64,000 bases of DNA from Ramlibacter tataouinensis (GTDB taxonomy: Bacteria; Pseudomonadota; Gammaproteobacteria; Burkholderiales; Burkholderiaceae_C). The translations under genes and the position numbers were made by a program. Within the stretch, counting starts at the first letter, position 1; the number at the start of each line of letters is the position of its first letter. A model generated the notes under the pieces. The model saw only the letters and a program-made list of their open reading frames with translations. It was not told the origin of the DNA and made no database searches. Location of the stretch: the NCBI RefSeq assembly GCF_001580455.1, contig NZ_CP010951.1, positions 3,001,001 to 3,065,000 of the forward strand. The letters are read 5' to 3'. Shown here one piece after another: positions 27,624 to 35,868 of this stretch.

Positions 27624-29531
27624 TTGCGCAACCATCGCGCTTCTTTTCGCTGGGCGCTCATCGCGCTGCTCGCGGCGCTGTCGATGGCGATGCAGTGGGC
27701 CTCGCCCCGCATCCCGGTCCTGTCTGCCCTCGACCACCTGATCGGCGATCGCCTGCACCTGATGCTGGCGTCGGACGAACCGGAGCACCGGGTCGTCGTC
27801 GTTGATCTCGACGAGTCCAGCATCGCGGCGCTGGGCCCCTGGCCCTGGCCACGGGCGCGCATTGCCGACCTGCTGGAGGCACTGGCCGGCCCCTACGGCG
27901 CCCGTGCCGTGGGGCTGGACATCGTTTTCCCCTCGCCGGCCGATGCCGCGGGCGACGAGCGCCTGGCCGCGCTGGCCGATTTCGCGCCGCTGGTGCTGGC
28001 GCAGGCGCTGGATTTCGAGCAGCGCGACCACAACCCGCAGGTGGCCAGCGGCAAGCCGGTGTTCGGCGCGCCGGCGCTCCAGGAGGCGCCCGCCGGCATT
28101 GCCGCCACCGGCTACCTGGCGAACCACGACGGGCTGGCGAAGGCCCGCTGCGTCGGCAACATCGGCCATCGGCTCGATCCCGATGGCCGCGTGCGGCGTG
28201 TGCCCCTGATGGCCAGCTGGCACGGGCAGGGCTCGCCTTTGCTGCCCGTCGCCATGTTGGCGTGCCCCATGCAACGCGGCGCCCCGGTCAACGCCTTCGA
28301 TCACCTGCCGCGGCAACTGCGCGAGGATGCGGAGTGGGCGCTGCCTTTCTCCCGCCGCTGGGAGGCCTACACCGTCATTCCCGCGCGATACGTGCTCGAT
28401 GGCAGCGTGCCCGCGGATCTGCTGCGCGGGCGCTGGGTGCTGGTCGGGTCGTCGGCGCTCGGCCTGAACGACCGCGCCGCCACGCCGCTGGCCGCCAGCG
28501 CGGGCGGCGTGATGGTGCATGCGGCGGCCATGACCTCGCTGCTCGACCACATCGAGGGCAAGACCGCCGGCCTGGGCGGCAGCGGCCGCTGGATCGCGGC
28601 GCTGTGGACGCTGCTGACGCTCGCAGCGGGTGCCTGGGCGCTGGGGCGTTACAAGGCCTGGTGGCTGATCCCCGCAACGATCGCGGCCTTCGCCTCGTGG
28701 CTGGCGATCGCCGGCTGGCTGGTCCTGCAGGACACCGCCTTCAGCCCCAGCGCGCCGCTGCTTGCGTACGTGCTGATGCTGTTCGTGATCTCGGTGGAGC
28801 TGTGGATGATGCAGCGCGAACAGGGTCAGCTGTTGCGATCCTTCGCCTCCTACGTGGCGCCTTCGGTGCTCAATGAGATGTTGCGCCAAGGGCTGGAGAA
28901 CCCCATGGTGCCGCAGCACCGCGAGATCACGGTCATCTCCGCGGACATGCAGGACTACACGGGCCTGACCAACCGCTCCAGCCTGCAGGAAGCGGCGCAG
29001 CTCACGCGCGAGTTCCTGCAGTGCCTGACCGAGCCGATCCTCCGTTACGAAGGAACGCTCGACAAATACACCGGCGACGGGCTGGTGGCCTTCTGGGGTG
29101 CGCCCTTGGTGAACCCGCTGCACACGCACCGGGCGCTGGAGGCCGCGCAGGCCATGGTCGCCAACGTCCGCGCATGGAACGAGCAGCGCGTCGCGCAGGG
29201 CCTCGCGCCGGCGCGGGTGCGCATCGGCGTCGAAGCCGGCTCGGTGCTGGTCGGCGACCTCGGAACACGCTTCCGGCGCACGTATACTGCCGTGGGCGAT
29301 TGCATCAACACGGCGAGCAAGCTGCAGGCAATCGCCAAAACCCTCAGTTGCGATCTGGTCGTCGGGCCGGTGGCAGCGCGCCTTGCCGCCGGCAGCGCGC
29401 TGGTGCCGGTGACGCAAGTGCAGCTGCCGGGTCTTCGAGAGGCATCCGTACTTTGGTCTTTCCCTTCTTCGAGCGGTTCGCTGCCCGACGCGGCGACGCG
29501 CCCGGGCGCGGTTGCGACGGCCGCAGGATGA
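27624..29531 (+). CDS. CHASE2-domain class III nucleotide cyclase
   Basis: This 635-residue membrane protein has an N-terminal TM helix, an extracytoplasmic CHASE2 sensor (RVVVVDLDESSIAALGPWPWPR), then about three TM helices (~320-395) and a cytoplasmic cyclase domain. The metal Asp residues are present (ISADMQDYT; KYTGDGLVAFWG). The Lys of DKYTGDG and Thr of YTAVGD form the bacterial adenine-selecting pair, so cAMP is the likely product. One oddity: the transition-state Arg of the usual VNxAxR motif is Lys (INTASK), which may lower activity. The start is a TTG at 27624. The downstream gene overlaps it as ATGA. Confidence 0.9.
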   Translation: MRNHRASFRWALIALLAALSMAMQWASPRIPVLSALDHLIGDRLHLMLASDEPEHRVVVVDLDESSIAALGPWPWPRARIADLLEALAGPYGARAVGLDIVFPSPADAAGDERLAALADFAPLVLAQALDFEQRDHNPQVASGKPVFGAPALQEAPAGIAATGYLANHDGLAKARCVGNIGHRLDPDGRVRRVPLMASWHGQGSPLLPVAMLACPMQRGAPVNAFDHLPRQLREDAEWALPFSRRWEAYTVIPARYVLDGSVPADLLRGRWVLVGSSALGLNDRAATPLAASAGGVMVHAAAMTSLLDHIEGKTAGLGGSGRWIAALWTLLTLAAGAWALGRYKAWWLIPATIAAFASWLAIAGWLVLQDTAFSPSAPLLAYVLMLFVISVELWMMQREQGQLLRSFASYVAPSVLNEMLRQGLENPMVPQHREITVISADMQDYTGLTNRSSLQEAAQLTREFLQCLTEPILRYEGTLDKYTGDGLVAFWGAPLVNPLHTHRALEAAQAMVANVRAWNEQRVAQGLAPARVRIGVEAGSVLVGDLGTRFRRTYTAVGDCINTASKLQAIAKTLSCDLVVGPVAARLAAGSALVPVTQVQLPGLREASVLWSFPSSSGSLPDAATRPGAVATAAG

Positions 29532-30670
29532 AGGCGCGGTGGCTGTGGGTCGCCGCGCTCCTGGCCTGCTGCGCGGCGGGCCGGGCCGCCGCCTCCGATG
29601 AAGAGGCCCTGTCGTCGCGCGGGGTCGCCGGCGAGATCATGGACCGGGCCGTGGAGCATTGCCGGCGCGGCGAGCGCGATCAGGCCATGGCCATGTTCGA
29701 GGCGATCCGCGTCCAGCTCGACCCGCCGCCGGCCCTCCTGCGCCTGGTGCAGGACCTCGAAGCCAGCGGCTGCGTGACGCTTCCGGTGGCGTCGGGCTCC
29801 GCCTTCCGCGTGCAGGTCGGCGGCGGCTGGGACAGCAACGTGAGCCAGGGCATCACCGCGCACAGTCTGGTGATCGGAAGCGGCGAGAACAAGGTCGAAG
29901 TCGACCTGGACCCGAGCTACCGGCCGCGCTCCAGCACCTTCGTGCAGGCCGCCGCGGACTACAGCGTGGCGCTGCCCCGGTGGGATACCGGCCTGCTGTT
30001 CTCGCTGGCCCAGCGCAGCAACCTGCAGGAACCTGCGTTCGATGTGCGGGCCTTCTCGGCGGCCGCCGCGCGCGAATTCCGGATCCTGCCCTGGGGCACC
30101 ATGCGCGGCCAACTGGAGGCCCAGGAGATCTGGCTCGGAAGCCGGCATTACCAGCGCAACGCGGTGGCCGCGCTGCAGTGGCTCTATGCCTACGGGCAGG
30201 GCGGGTTCTGGCAGGCGACGCTGAACGCGACATCCGCGCACTATTTCACGCAGGCGTCGCAGAATGCGTACCTGCTGGAAGCGGGCCTGCTGCGCGAATG
30301 GCGGGTGAACGCGTGGCAGTACCTCGAGGCGGGGGTCTCGCTGCTGCGCGACACCGCGCGCGGCGCGCGCCCGGGCGGCGACCGCCTGGGGTGGCAGGTG
30401 CAGCTCGGCGCCGTGGCGCTGGCCGGCCAGTGGCGCTTCAAGCCACAGCTTTCCTACTACGACTGGAGCAGCGACGAGCTGTTCGCACCCGGCCTGCTCG
30501 ACATGCGCAGGCACAACCGCCTGAGCCAGGCAAGCCTGCAAGCCGAGCGGCCCGTCTGGACCAACACCTCGCTGCTGCTGGAATGGCGCGGCCGCCGGGC
30601 GCGAGACACGATCGCGCTGTACACGTACAACGCGCAGGTGCTCAGCGCGACGCTGGCGCTCAGATTTTGA
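29528..30670 (+). CDS. Outer-membrane beta-barrel protein with N-terminal helical (TPR-like) region
   Basis: This 380-residue protein has a signal peptide (KARWLWVAALLACCAAGRAAA). Residues ~25-75 form a TPR-like helical part (AVEHCRRGERDQAMAMFEAIR). From ~85 on there are alternating beta strands (FRVQVGGGWDSNVSQG, and so on), ending in ATLALRF with terminal Phe, typical of an outer-membrane barrel. The architecture resembles the surface-lipoprotein-assembly-modifier/DUF560 group. It is coupled to the cyclase by an ATGA overlap, so FecR protein, cyclase and barrel likely form one operon. It overlaps the convergent CRP-type gene by 11 bases. Confidence 0.85.
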   Translation: MKARWLWVAALLACCAAGRAAASDEEALSSRGVAGEIMDRAVEHCRRGERDQAMAMFEAIRVQLDPPPALLRLVQDLEASGCVTLPVASGSAFRVQVGGGWDSNVSQGITAHSLVIGSGENKVEVDLDPSYRPRSSTFVQAAADYSVALPRWDTGLLFSLAQRSNLQEPAFDVRAFSAAAAREFRILPWGTMRGQLEAQEIWLGSRHYQRNAVAALQWLYAYGQGGFWQATLNATSAHYFTQASQNAYLLEAGLLREWRVNAWQYLEAGVSLLRDTARGARPGGDRLGWQVQLGAVALAGQWRFKPQLSYYDWSSDELFAPGLLDMRRHNRLSQASLQAERPVWTNTSLLLEWRGRRARDTIALYTYNAQVLSATLALRF

Positions 30671-31349
30671 AGTCGTTGGGCGGCGTGTTCTGGCTCGCCA
30701 GGCGCCGCAGCCGGGGCGGGTCGCGCACGATCAGCCGCCGGAAGTCCTTCTCGAGCACGCCCGAGGCGACCAGTTGCGCGATCGCCCGGGACACCGTCTC
30801 GCGGCTGGTGTTGATCATGATCGCGATCTCCTGCTGCTTGGGCAGGTTCTGGATCACCATCAGGCCGCCCGGCATCTGCTGCCCGAGCTGCTGCAGCAGC
30901 GCATAGACGCGCTGCTGCGCGTTGGGGATGGCCAGCAGCGCGCGAAACGCCGACAGGTTGCGGACCAGCGAAGCCAGGTGCTTCATCATCGCTTCGGCCG
31001 TGGCGGGCAGCTTGTAGAACACCTCGCGCGCGGCCGCCTGCGGGATCAGGCCCACGGTGGAGGGCTGCAGGGCGATGATATGGGCCGAGCGCGGCAGGCC
31101 GTCGATCACCGACAGCTCGCCGAAGAAGCTACCGGGCTTGATCAGGTTCAGGCCGATCTCACGGCCGTCTTCGGCGATGTCCACGGCCTGCAGCGAGCCG
31201 GAAAACAGCAGGTACAGGCCGTCCGCCACTTCCTCCTTGCGGCACACGATCTCGCGCCGCCCGAAGTTCTTCAACCGCATCAGCCCGCTGGTGATCTTGA
31301 GCTCGTCCTCCGGCAGGTTGGCGAACAGCGGAAACTGGCGAAGGTCCAT
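30660..31349 (-). CDS. CRP-type transcriptional regulator
   Basis: This 229-residue protein has an N-terminal cyclic-nucleotide-binding barrel and a C-terminal winged helix. The phosphate-binding cassette is FGELSVIDGLPRSA, with Glu78, Arg87 and Ser88 matching the cAMP contacts of E. coli CRP. FNR-type N-terminal cysteines are absent. The recognition helix SRETVSR has the Arg-Glu...Arg set that reads GTGA half-sites. It is the last gene of the secretion operon, 30 bases after the TolC gene. The palindrome at 38475-38488 is the expected kind of site, so it probably controls the RTX gene, and the adjacent CHASE2 cyclase could supply cAMP. Confidence 0.92.
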   Translation of the reverse strand: MDLRQFPLFANLPEDELKITSGLMRLKNFGRREIVCRKEEVADGLYLLFSGSLQAVDIAEDGREIGLNLIKPGSFFGELSVIDGLPRSAHIIALQPSTVGLIPQAAAREVFYKLPATAEAMMKHLASLVRNLSAFRALLAIPNAQQRVYALLQQLGQQMPGGLMVIQNLPKQQEIAIMINTSRETVSRAIAQLVASGVLEKDFRRLIVRDPPRLRRLASQNTPPNDFKI

Positions 31350-31379
31350 TGATTGGATAGCGTGAGCGGGTCCCCTGGC

Positions 31380-32726
31380 TCAATGCTGGAGCCAGCCGTT
31401 CATTTCGTCAATGTTCTCCACCTTCAGTCCGCCGGCGAGCGCCTTCAGGCGCACGCGTGACAGCATGTAAGTCAGACGCGCCTGCGACAGGTCGCGGCGC
31501 GCCTGTCCCGCCTGCTGTTCGGCGTTGAGGATGTCGATGCGCGTGCGCGCGCCGGCCTCGAAGGACCTGCGGGTGGACACCAGCACCTGCTCGGAGGAGC
31601 GCACCGCCTGTTCCAGCGCCCGCACCTTCAGCACGCCTTCGGTCACACCCTTGAATTCCTTGTGGATCCGCACGCCGAGGTCGCGCCGCAGTTCCTCGAG
31701 CCGGCTCTCCGAGCGCTCGAGCAGCGCCAGCGCCTCGCGCGCCTGCGAATTGACGTAGCCGCCCTGGAAGATCGGCACCGTCAGCTGCACGCCGATCTGC
31801 TTCTGGTAGTAGCTGGTGTTGAGGCGCGTGACGTTTTCGCTGGTGCTGCGCGAGACCTGCGCCACGGCGTCCAGCGTGGGGTAGTGGCCGGAACGCGCCT
31901 TGTCGACGTCGGCGCGCGCGGCTTCCACCTGGGCGCGGGCCGACATCAGTTCCGGGCTGGCCGCTTCGGCCAGCGAGAGCCATTCCTGCGTGGTGGCCGG
32001 CGCCGGAGGGGTCAGCTGCATCCTGGACACATTCAGCTTCGACAGCGTGGTCACCGGCTGGTCGATCAGCACCTGCAACTGCCGGCGGGTCAGGTCCACG
32101 TTCTCGCGCGCCTCGACTTCCTGCGCCACCGCAAGGTCATAGCGCGCCTGCGCGTCGTCGATGTCGGTGCGCGTGCCCGCGCCGGCCCGGAACGCCTTGG
32201 TGGCGGCGTCGACCTGGCCGGCATAGGCCGCCTTCTGCAATCCGATCAGTTCCAGCTGGTCTTCCGCCAGCAGGGCCTCGAAGTAGGCCCCCGTGACGCG
32301 CACCACCAGGCTCTGCTCGTCGCGCTCGAGCGTGGCGTTGGCATCGGCAGCCACGGCTTCGGCACTGCGGTACTGCGCCGTCAGGGCCTTGCGAAACAGC
32401 GGCTGCCGGATCACGAAGGTGTCGTTGTTGCTGTTGTAGCGGTCCTGGTTGTTGATTTCCTGCCCGGGCACCAGCGGGTTGGGCGTCTTGGAGTCCAGGT
32501 CGTTCTTGAAGCGCGATGAATTGATCGAGACGCTGGGCAGCAGGGAGGCGCGCGCCTGCGGCAGCCGCTCGCGGCCGGCCTCGCTGGTGGCGCGCGAGGC
32601 GCGGATCGTGGCGTCGCGCTCCGAGGCCAGGCGATAGGCCTCGGCCAGGTCGATCGACCAGGCCGCGGACGCGGCGCAGGCCGTCGCGGCCGCGACCGCC
32701 ACCGCCCGAAGGAGGTCTCTTGTCAT
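31380..32726 (-). CDS. TolC-family outer-membrane channel of the type I secretion system
   Basis: This 448-residue protein has a signal peptide (MTRDLLRAVAVAAATACAASAAWS) and the two TolC repeats of long coiled helices (DLAEAYRLASERDATIRASR; QEWLSLAEAASPELMSARAQVEAARADVDKA). VPIFQGGYVNSQAREA is a family signature. It forms the outer exit duct for RTX proteins. ATG 32726 is chosen over an in-frame TTG six bases upstream because AAGGAGG, lying in the last hlyD codons, has correct spacing to it. Having its own TolC makes this a self-contained system. Confidence 0.95.
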   Translation of the reverse strand: MTRDLLRAVAVAAATACAASAAWSIDLAEAYRLASERDATIRASRATSEAGRERLPQARASLLPSVSINSSRFKNDLDSKTPNPLVPGQEINNQDRYNSNNDTFVIRQPLFRKALTAQYRSAEAVAADANATLERDEQSLVVRVTGAYFEALLAEDQLELIGLQKAAYAGQVDAATKAFRAGAGTRTDIDDAQARYDLAVAQEVEARENVDLTRRQLQVLIDQPVTTLSKLNVSRMQLTPPAPATTQEWLSLAEAASPELMSARAQVEAARADVDKARSGHYPTLDAVAQVSRSTSENVTRLNTSYYQKQIGVQLTVPIFQGGYVNSQAREALALLERSESRLEELRRDLGVRIHKEFKGVTEGVLKVRALEQAVRSSEQVLVSTRRSFEAGARTRIDILNAEQQAGQARRDLSQARLTYMLSRVRLKALAGGLKVENIDEMNGWLQH

Positions 32727-32728
32727 CT

Positions 32729-34093
32729 TCAAGCCTCCTTCATCGACGCCGACATCCGCTTGTACAGCGGGCCGAGCAGGTAGGTCAGGAGCGAACGCTC
32801 TCCGGTCCGGAAGATCATTTCGGTCGGCATGCCGGGCTGCATCTGGTGCTTGCCCAGCTTCTTCAGGCCCTCGGGGGTCACCGACACGCGCGCCAGGAAG
32901 TAGCTCTGGTTGGTCGCGGGGTCCGTGATGAGGTCACCGGAGACCGAAAGGACCTTGCCGTCCACGACCAGTGTGGGCGCGTTGGCGAAGTTCGCGAAAC
33001 GGATATCCACCGGCAGCCCCGCGTGGACCTTGTCGATGAAGTTCGGTTGGACACGGGCCTCGAGCAGCAAGGGCTCGTCGTTGGGCACGATGTCCATCAG
33101 TTTCTGGCCGGGCTGGATCACGGCGCCGGGCGTCTGCACGGCCAGTCCCACCACCTGGCCGGTGGCGGGCGCCTTGATGTCGATGCGCGCCAGGTCGGCC
33201 TGGAGTGCGCGGAATTTTTCGACCTCGGCCAGCGCCTCGCGCGTCACGTCGGCCATTTGGCCTTCAGTCTCCTTGCGGAACTCCTGCTGTCGCGAGATCG
33301 CGCGGCTCTTGAGGTCACCGATCGAGCGGCGCGCCCGGAGGATGTTGCCTTGCAGGTCGGCCAACGAGCTATTGGCTTCGGCCACCATCCGTTCCAGTTC
33401 GAACTGGCGGTTGCGCGGCGCGTAGCCGTCCGCGACCAAGCTCCGCGTGTTCTTCAGTTCTTCGTTCAGCAGCGACAGTTGCGTGCTGCGGCTTTCGATC
33501 ATGGACGTGTAGGCCTGGATCGAAGCTTCCATGCCCTGAACCTGCTCGCTCAAGGACTGCAGGTCTGCGTTCAGCGCGCCACGACGCGCCGCGAGGAGCT
33601 GCTCCTGCGTGAGCATCTGCGCTCGAATCAGCGGGTCTTGGCCGGCAGCTTCGATAAGTTCGGGATGGAAGGTGATCTTGGCTGCGCTCGTCTGCTCCGC
33701 CGTCAGCCTCGATTGCATGGAACGCAGTGACAGGTAGCGCTGCCGGGAGGCCTCATAGTTGGCGCGTGCCGTTGCCGCGTCGAGCTTGATCAGGACCTGG
33801 CCTTCCTTGGCACTCTGGCCTTCACGCACCAGCACTTCCTTGACGATGCCGCCGGTCAGGTGCTGTACCGCCTTGCGCTTGGTATCGATGGATACTAGGC
33901 CCGGTGCGGCCACGCCCTCATCGAGCGGCGCGAATGCGGCCCACAGCATGAAGCCGCCGAAGCCGATCGCCAGGGCCCACAGGCCGATGCGGGTTGCGCG
34001 CTTGCCGTCGTCGGCCAGTACAGCCTCTTCGGCGGCGGCGTCCAGTTCGGTGCCCTCGGGCCGGGCGGATTTGAGGAAAGGGATGTTGACCAT
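32729..34093 (-). CDS. HlyD-family periplasmic adaptor of the type I secretion system
   Basis: This 454-residue membrane-fusion protein has one N-terminal TM helix (IGLWALAIGFGGFMLWAAFAPL), a lipoyl half-domain (GIVKEVLVREGQSAKEGQVLIKLD), a long coiled-coil hairpin (~100-290) and the second lipoyl/beta-barrel part (DIKAPATGQVVGLAVQTPGAVIQPG). It links the ABC transporter to the TolC channel, in the PrtE/LapC-like style. It lies 35 bases after the second ATPase gene and two bases before the TolC start. Confidence 0.96.
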   Translation of the reverse strand: MVNIPFLKSARPEGTELDAAAEEAVLADDGKRATRIGLWALAIGFGGFMLWAAFAPLDEGVAAPGLVSIDTKRKAVQHLTGGIVKEVLVREGQSAKEGQVLIKLDAATARANYEASRQRYLSLRSMQSRLTAEQTSAAKITFHPELIEAAGQDPLIRAQMLTQEQLLAARRGALNADLQSLSEQVQGMEASIQAYTSMIESRSTQLSLLNEELKNTRSLVADGYAPRNRQFELERMVAEANSSLADLQGNILRARRSIGDLKSRAISRQQEFRKETEGQMADVTREALAEVEKFRALQADLARIDIKAPATGQVVGLAVQTPGAVIQPGQKLMDIVPNDEPLLLEARVQPNFIDKVHAGLPVDIRFANFANAPTLVVDGKVLSVSGDLITDPATNQSYFLARVSVTPEGLKKLGKHQMQPGMPTEMIFRTGERSLLTYLLGPLYKRMSASMKEA

Positions 34094-34128
34094 GGTCGTT
34101 ATCGCTTGGAATTCAGTTCGGGAATAAG

Positions 34129-35868
34129 TCAGGCGGGCTGGGGGGGCAAGGGACCACTGCCCGTATCGGACTGGGCTGCCATGTGCTGGCGCCTGGCGAA
34201 TTGAGTCACCAAGTCGCGAGGACCGTTAGCGACCACCTCGCCGTTGTTGAGCGCCAGGATCCAGTCGGCCACGGCGAGGGCGCCGGGACGATGGCTGACG
34301 ATAAACACCGTCTTGCCCTTGGCCTTGAGCTGCGCGACCGCGTTCATCAGCGCGGCTTCGCCGGCGTCGTCGAGGTTCGCGTTCGGTTCATCGAGCACCA
34401 CCAGTGCGGGGTCGCCGTAGACGGCCCGGGCCAGGGCGATGCGCTGGCGCTGCCCGCCCGAGAGTACGCTGCCGGCCTCGCCGATGGGCGTGTCGTAGCC
34501 CTTTGGGAAGCGCAGGATCGATTCGTGCAGGCCGGTGATGCGCGCCGCAGTGATGACCTTTTCAGAGTCGATCTCCGAAAAGCGCGCAATGTTCTCGGCG
34601 ATCGTGCCATCGAAAAGCTCGACGTCCTGCGGCAAGTAGCCCAGGTGCGGTCCCAGTTCAAGGCGGTTCCAGCCTTCGATCGGGCTGCCATCGAGCAGCA
34701 CTTCGCCGCTGACGTCCGGCCAGATGCCCACCAGCGTGCGCGCCAAGGTCGACTTGCCGGACCCGGACGGGCCGAGCACCGCCACCACCGTGCCGGCGGG
34801 GATCGCGAAGTTGATTTTTTTGAGGATGGGCGCTTCGCGGCGGGGCGCTGTCGCCTCGACGCCGCGCAGCGTGATCTCGCCGGTAGGCGCCACGCGCGTG
34901 AGGGCCGGGTCGCGCTCGGGGAAGGTCCCCAGCAGCTTCTCCAGGCGCTCGAACGCGGCGCGCGCGCCAATGAAGCTGCGCCAGGAGCTGACCATCATGT
35001 CGATGGGTGCGAGGGCGCGGTTCATCAGCACGTTGGCTGCGATCATGGCGCCGGGGCTCAGTTGGCCGTCGATCACCAGCAGCGCACCCGCGCCCAGCGA
35101 TAGCGACTGCTGGCTGTAGCGGACAAATTTGCTCCAGGCCGTGACTCGGTTGCTCACCGCCTGCGACTGCGTCTGCCGGGCCAGCGCCCTGACGTGGCGC
35201 TCGCGCCAGCGTTGCTGCAGGTTTCGCACCATGCCCATGGCCTCGAGCGTTTCGGAGTTGCGCAGCTTGCCCTGCAGGAAGAGGTTCACCTCCAGGTTGG
35301 CCTTCACCGCCTCTTCCGAAGGCGCCACCGTGTGGCGGTGGCCGAACCAAGCCAGCCCGACCTGAACTATTGCGAACACGATTGCGAGGATGCCAAGCAG
35401 CGGATGCAGCGCGAAGCTGACCGCGATGTAGATGGGCGTCCACGGCGCGTCGAAGAACGCAAAGATGCCCTGGCCGGTGAGGAACTGGCGCACCTGCAGC
35501 AGGTCGTTGAAGGCGCGCTGCGGGCTCAAGCCGCTGCTGTCGAGGTAGGCCTCGAAGCTGGCGTTGAAGACGCGGGTACCCAACTGCTCGTCCAGGCGCA
35601 CGCCGGTGCGCACCAGCAGCCGCGAGCGCGTCCACTCGGACATCGCCATCACCGCGAACAGGAACAGGCAGATGAGCGACACCGCCAACAGCGTCAGCTC
35701 GCTGTGGCTCACCAGCACGCGGTCGTAGACCTGCAGCATGTAGATGGTCGGCGTCAGCATCAGCAGGTTGGCCACGGCGCTGAACAGGCCCACTATGGCG
35801 AATTCGCGCCGAAACGACCAAAGGGTCGCGGCCAGTTCGCTGCGCTGGAAGAAGGTGGGGGTCTTCAT
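34129..35868 (-). CDS. Type I secretion permease/ATPase, second of a tandem pair
   Basis: This 579-residue PrtD-type ABC half-transporter lacks an N-terminal C39-like domain. Five to six TM helices (~25-290) precede the ATPase domain with Walker A GPSGSGKST, Q-loop YLPQDVELFDG, signature LSGGQRQRIALARA, Walker B ALVVLDEPN and H-switch IVSHRP, all intact. Its ATG overlaps the TGA of the paralogous gene upstream (ATGA). Both paralogues are catalytically complete, so a heterodimeric pump or two substrate-specific pumps are possible. Confidence 0.95.
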   Translation of the reverse strand: MKTPTFFQRSELAATLWSFRREFAIVGLFSAVANLLMLTPTIYMLQVYDRVLVSHSELTLLAVSLICLFLFAVMAMSEWTRSRLLVRTGVRLDEQLGTRVFNASFEAYLDSSGLSPQRAFNDLLQVRQFLTGQGIFAFFDAPWTPIYIAVSFALHPLLGILAIVFAIVQVGLAWFGHRHTVAPSEEAVKANLEVNLFLQGKLRNSETLEAMGMVRNLQQRWRERHVRALARQTQSQAVSNRVTAWSKFVRYSQQSLSLGAGALLVIDGQLSPGAMIAANVLMNRALAPIDMMVSSWRSFIGARAAFERLEKLLGTFPERDPALTRVAPTGEITLRGVEATAPRREAPILKKINFAIPAGTVVAVLGPSGSGKSTLARTLVGIWPDVSGEVLLDGSPIEGWNRLELGPHLGYLPQDVELFDGTIAENIARFSEIDSEKVITAARITGLHESILRFPKGYDTPIGEAGSVLSGGQRQRIALARAVYGDPALVVLDEPNANLDDAGEAALMNAVAQLKAKGKTVFIVSHRPGALAVADWILALNNGEVVANGPRDLVTQFARRQHMAAQSDTGSGPLPPQPA

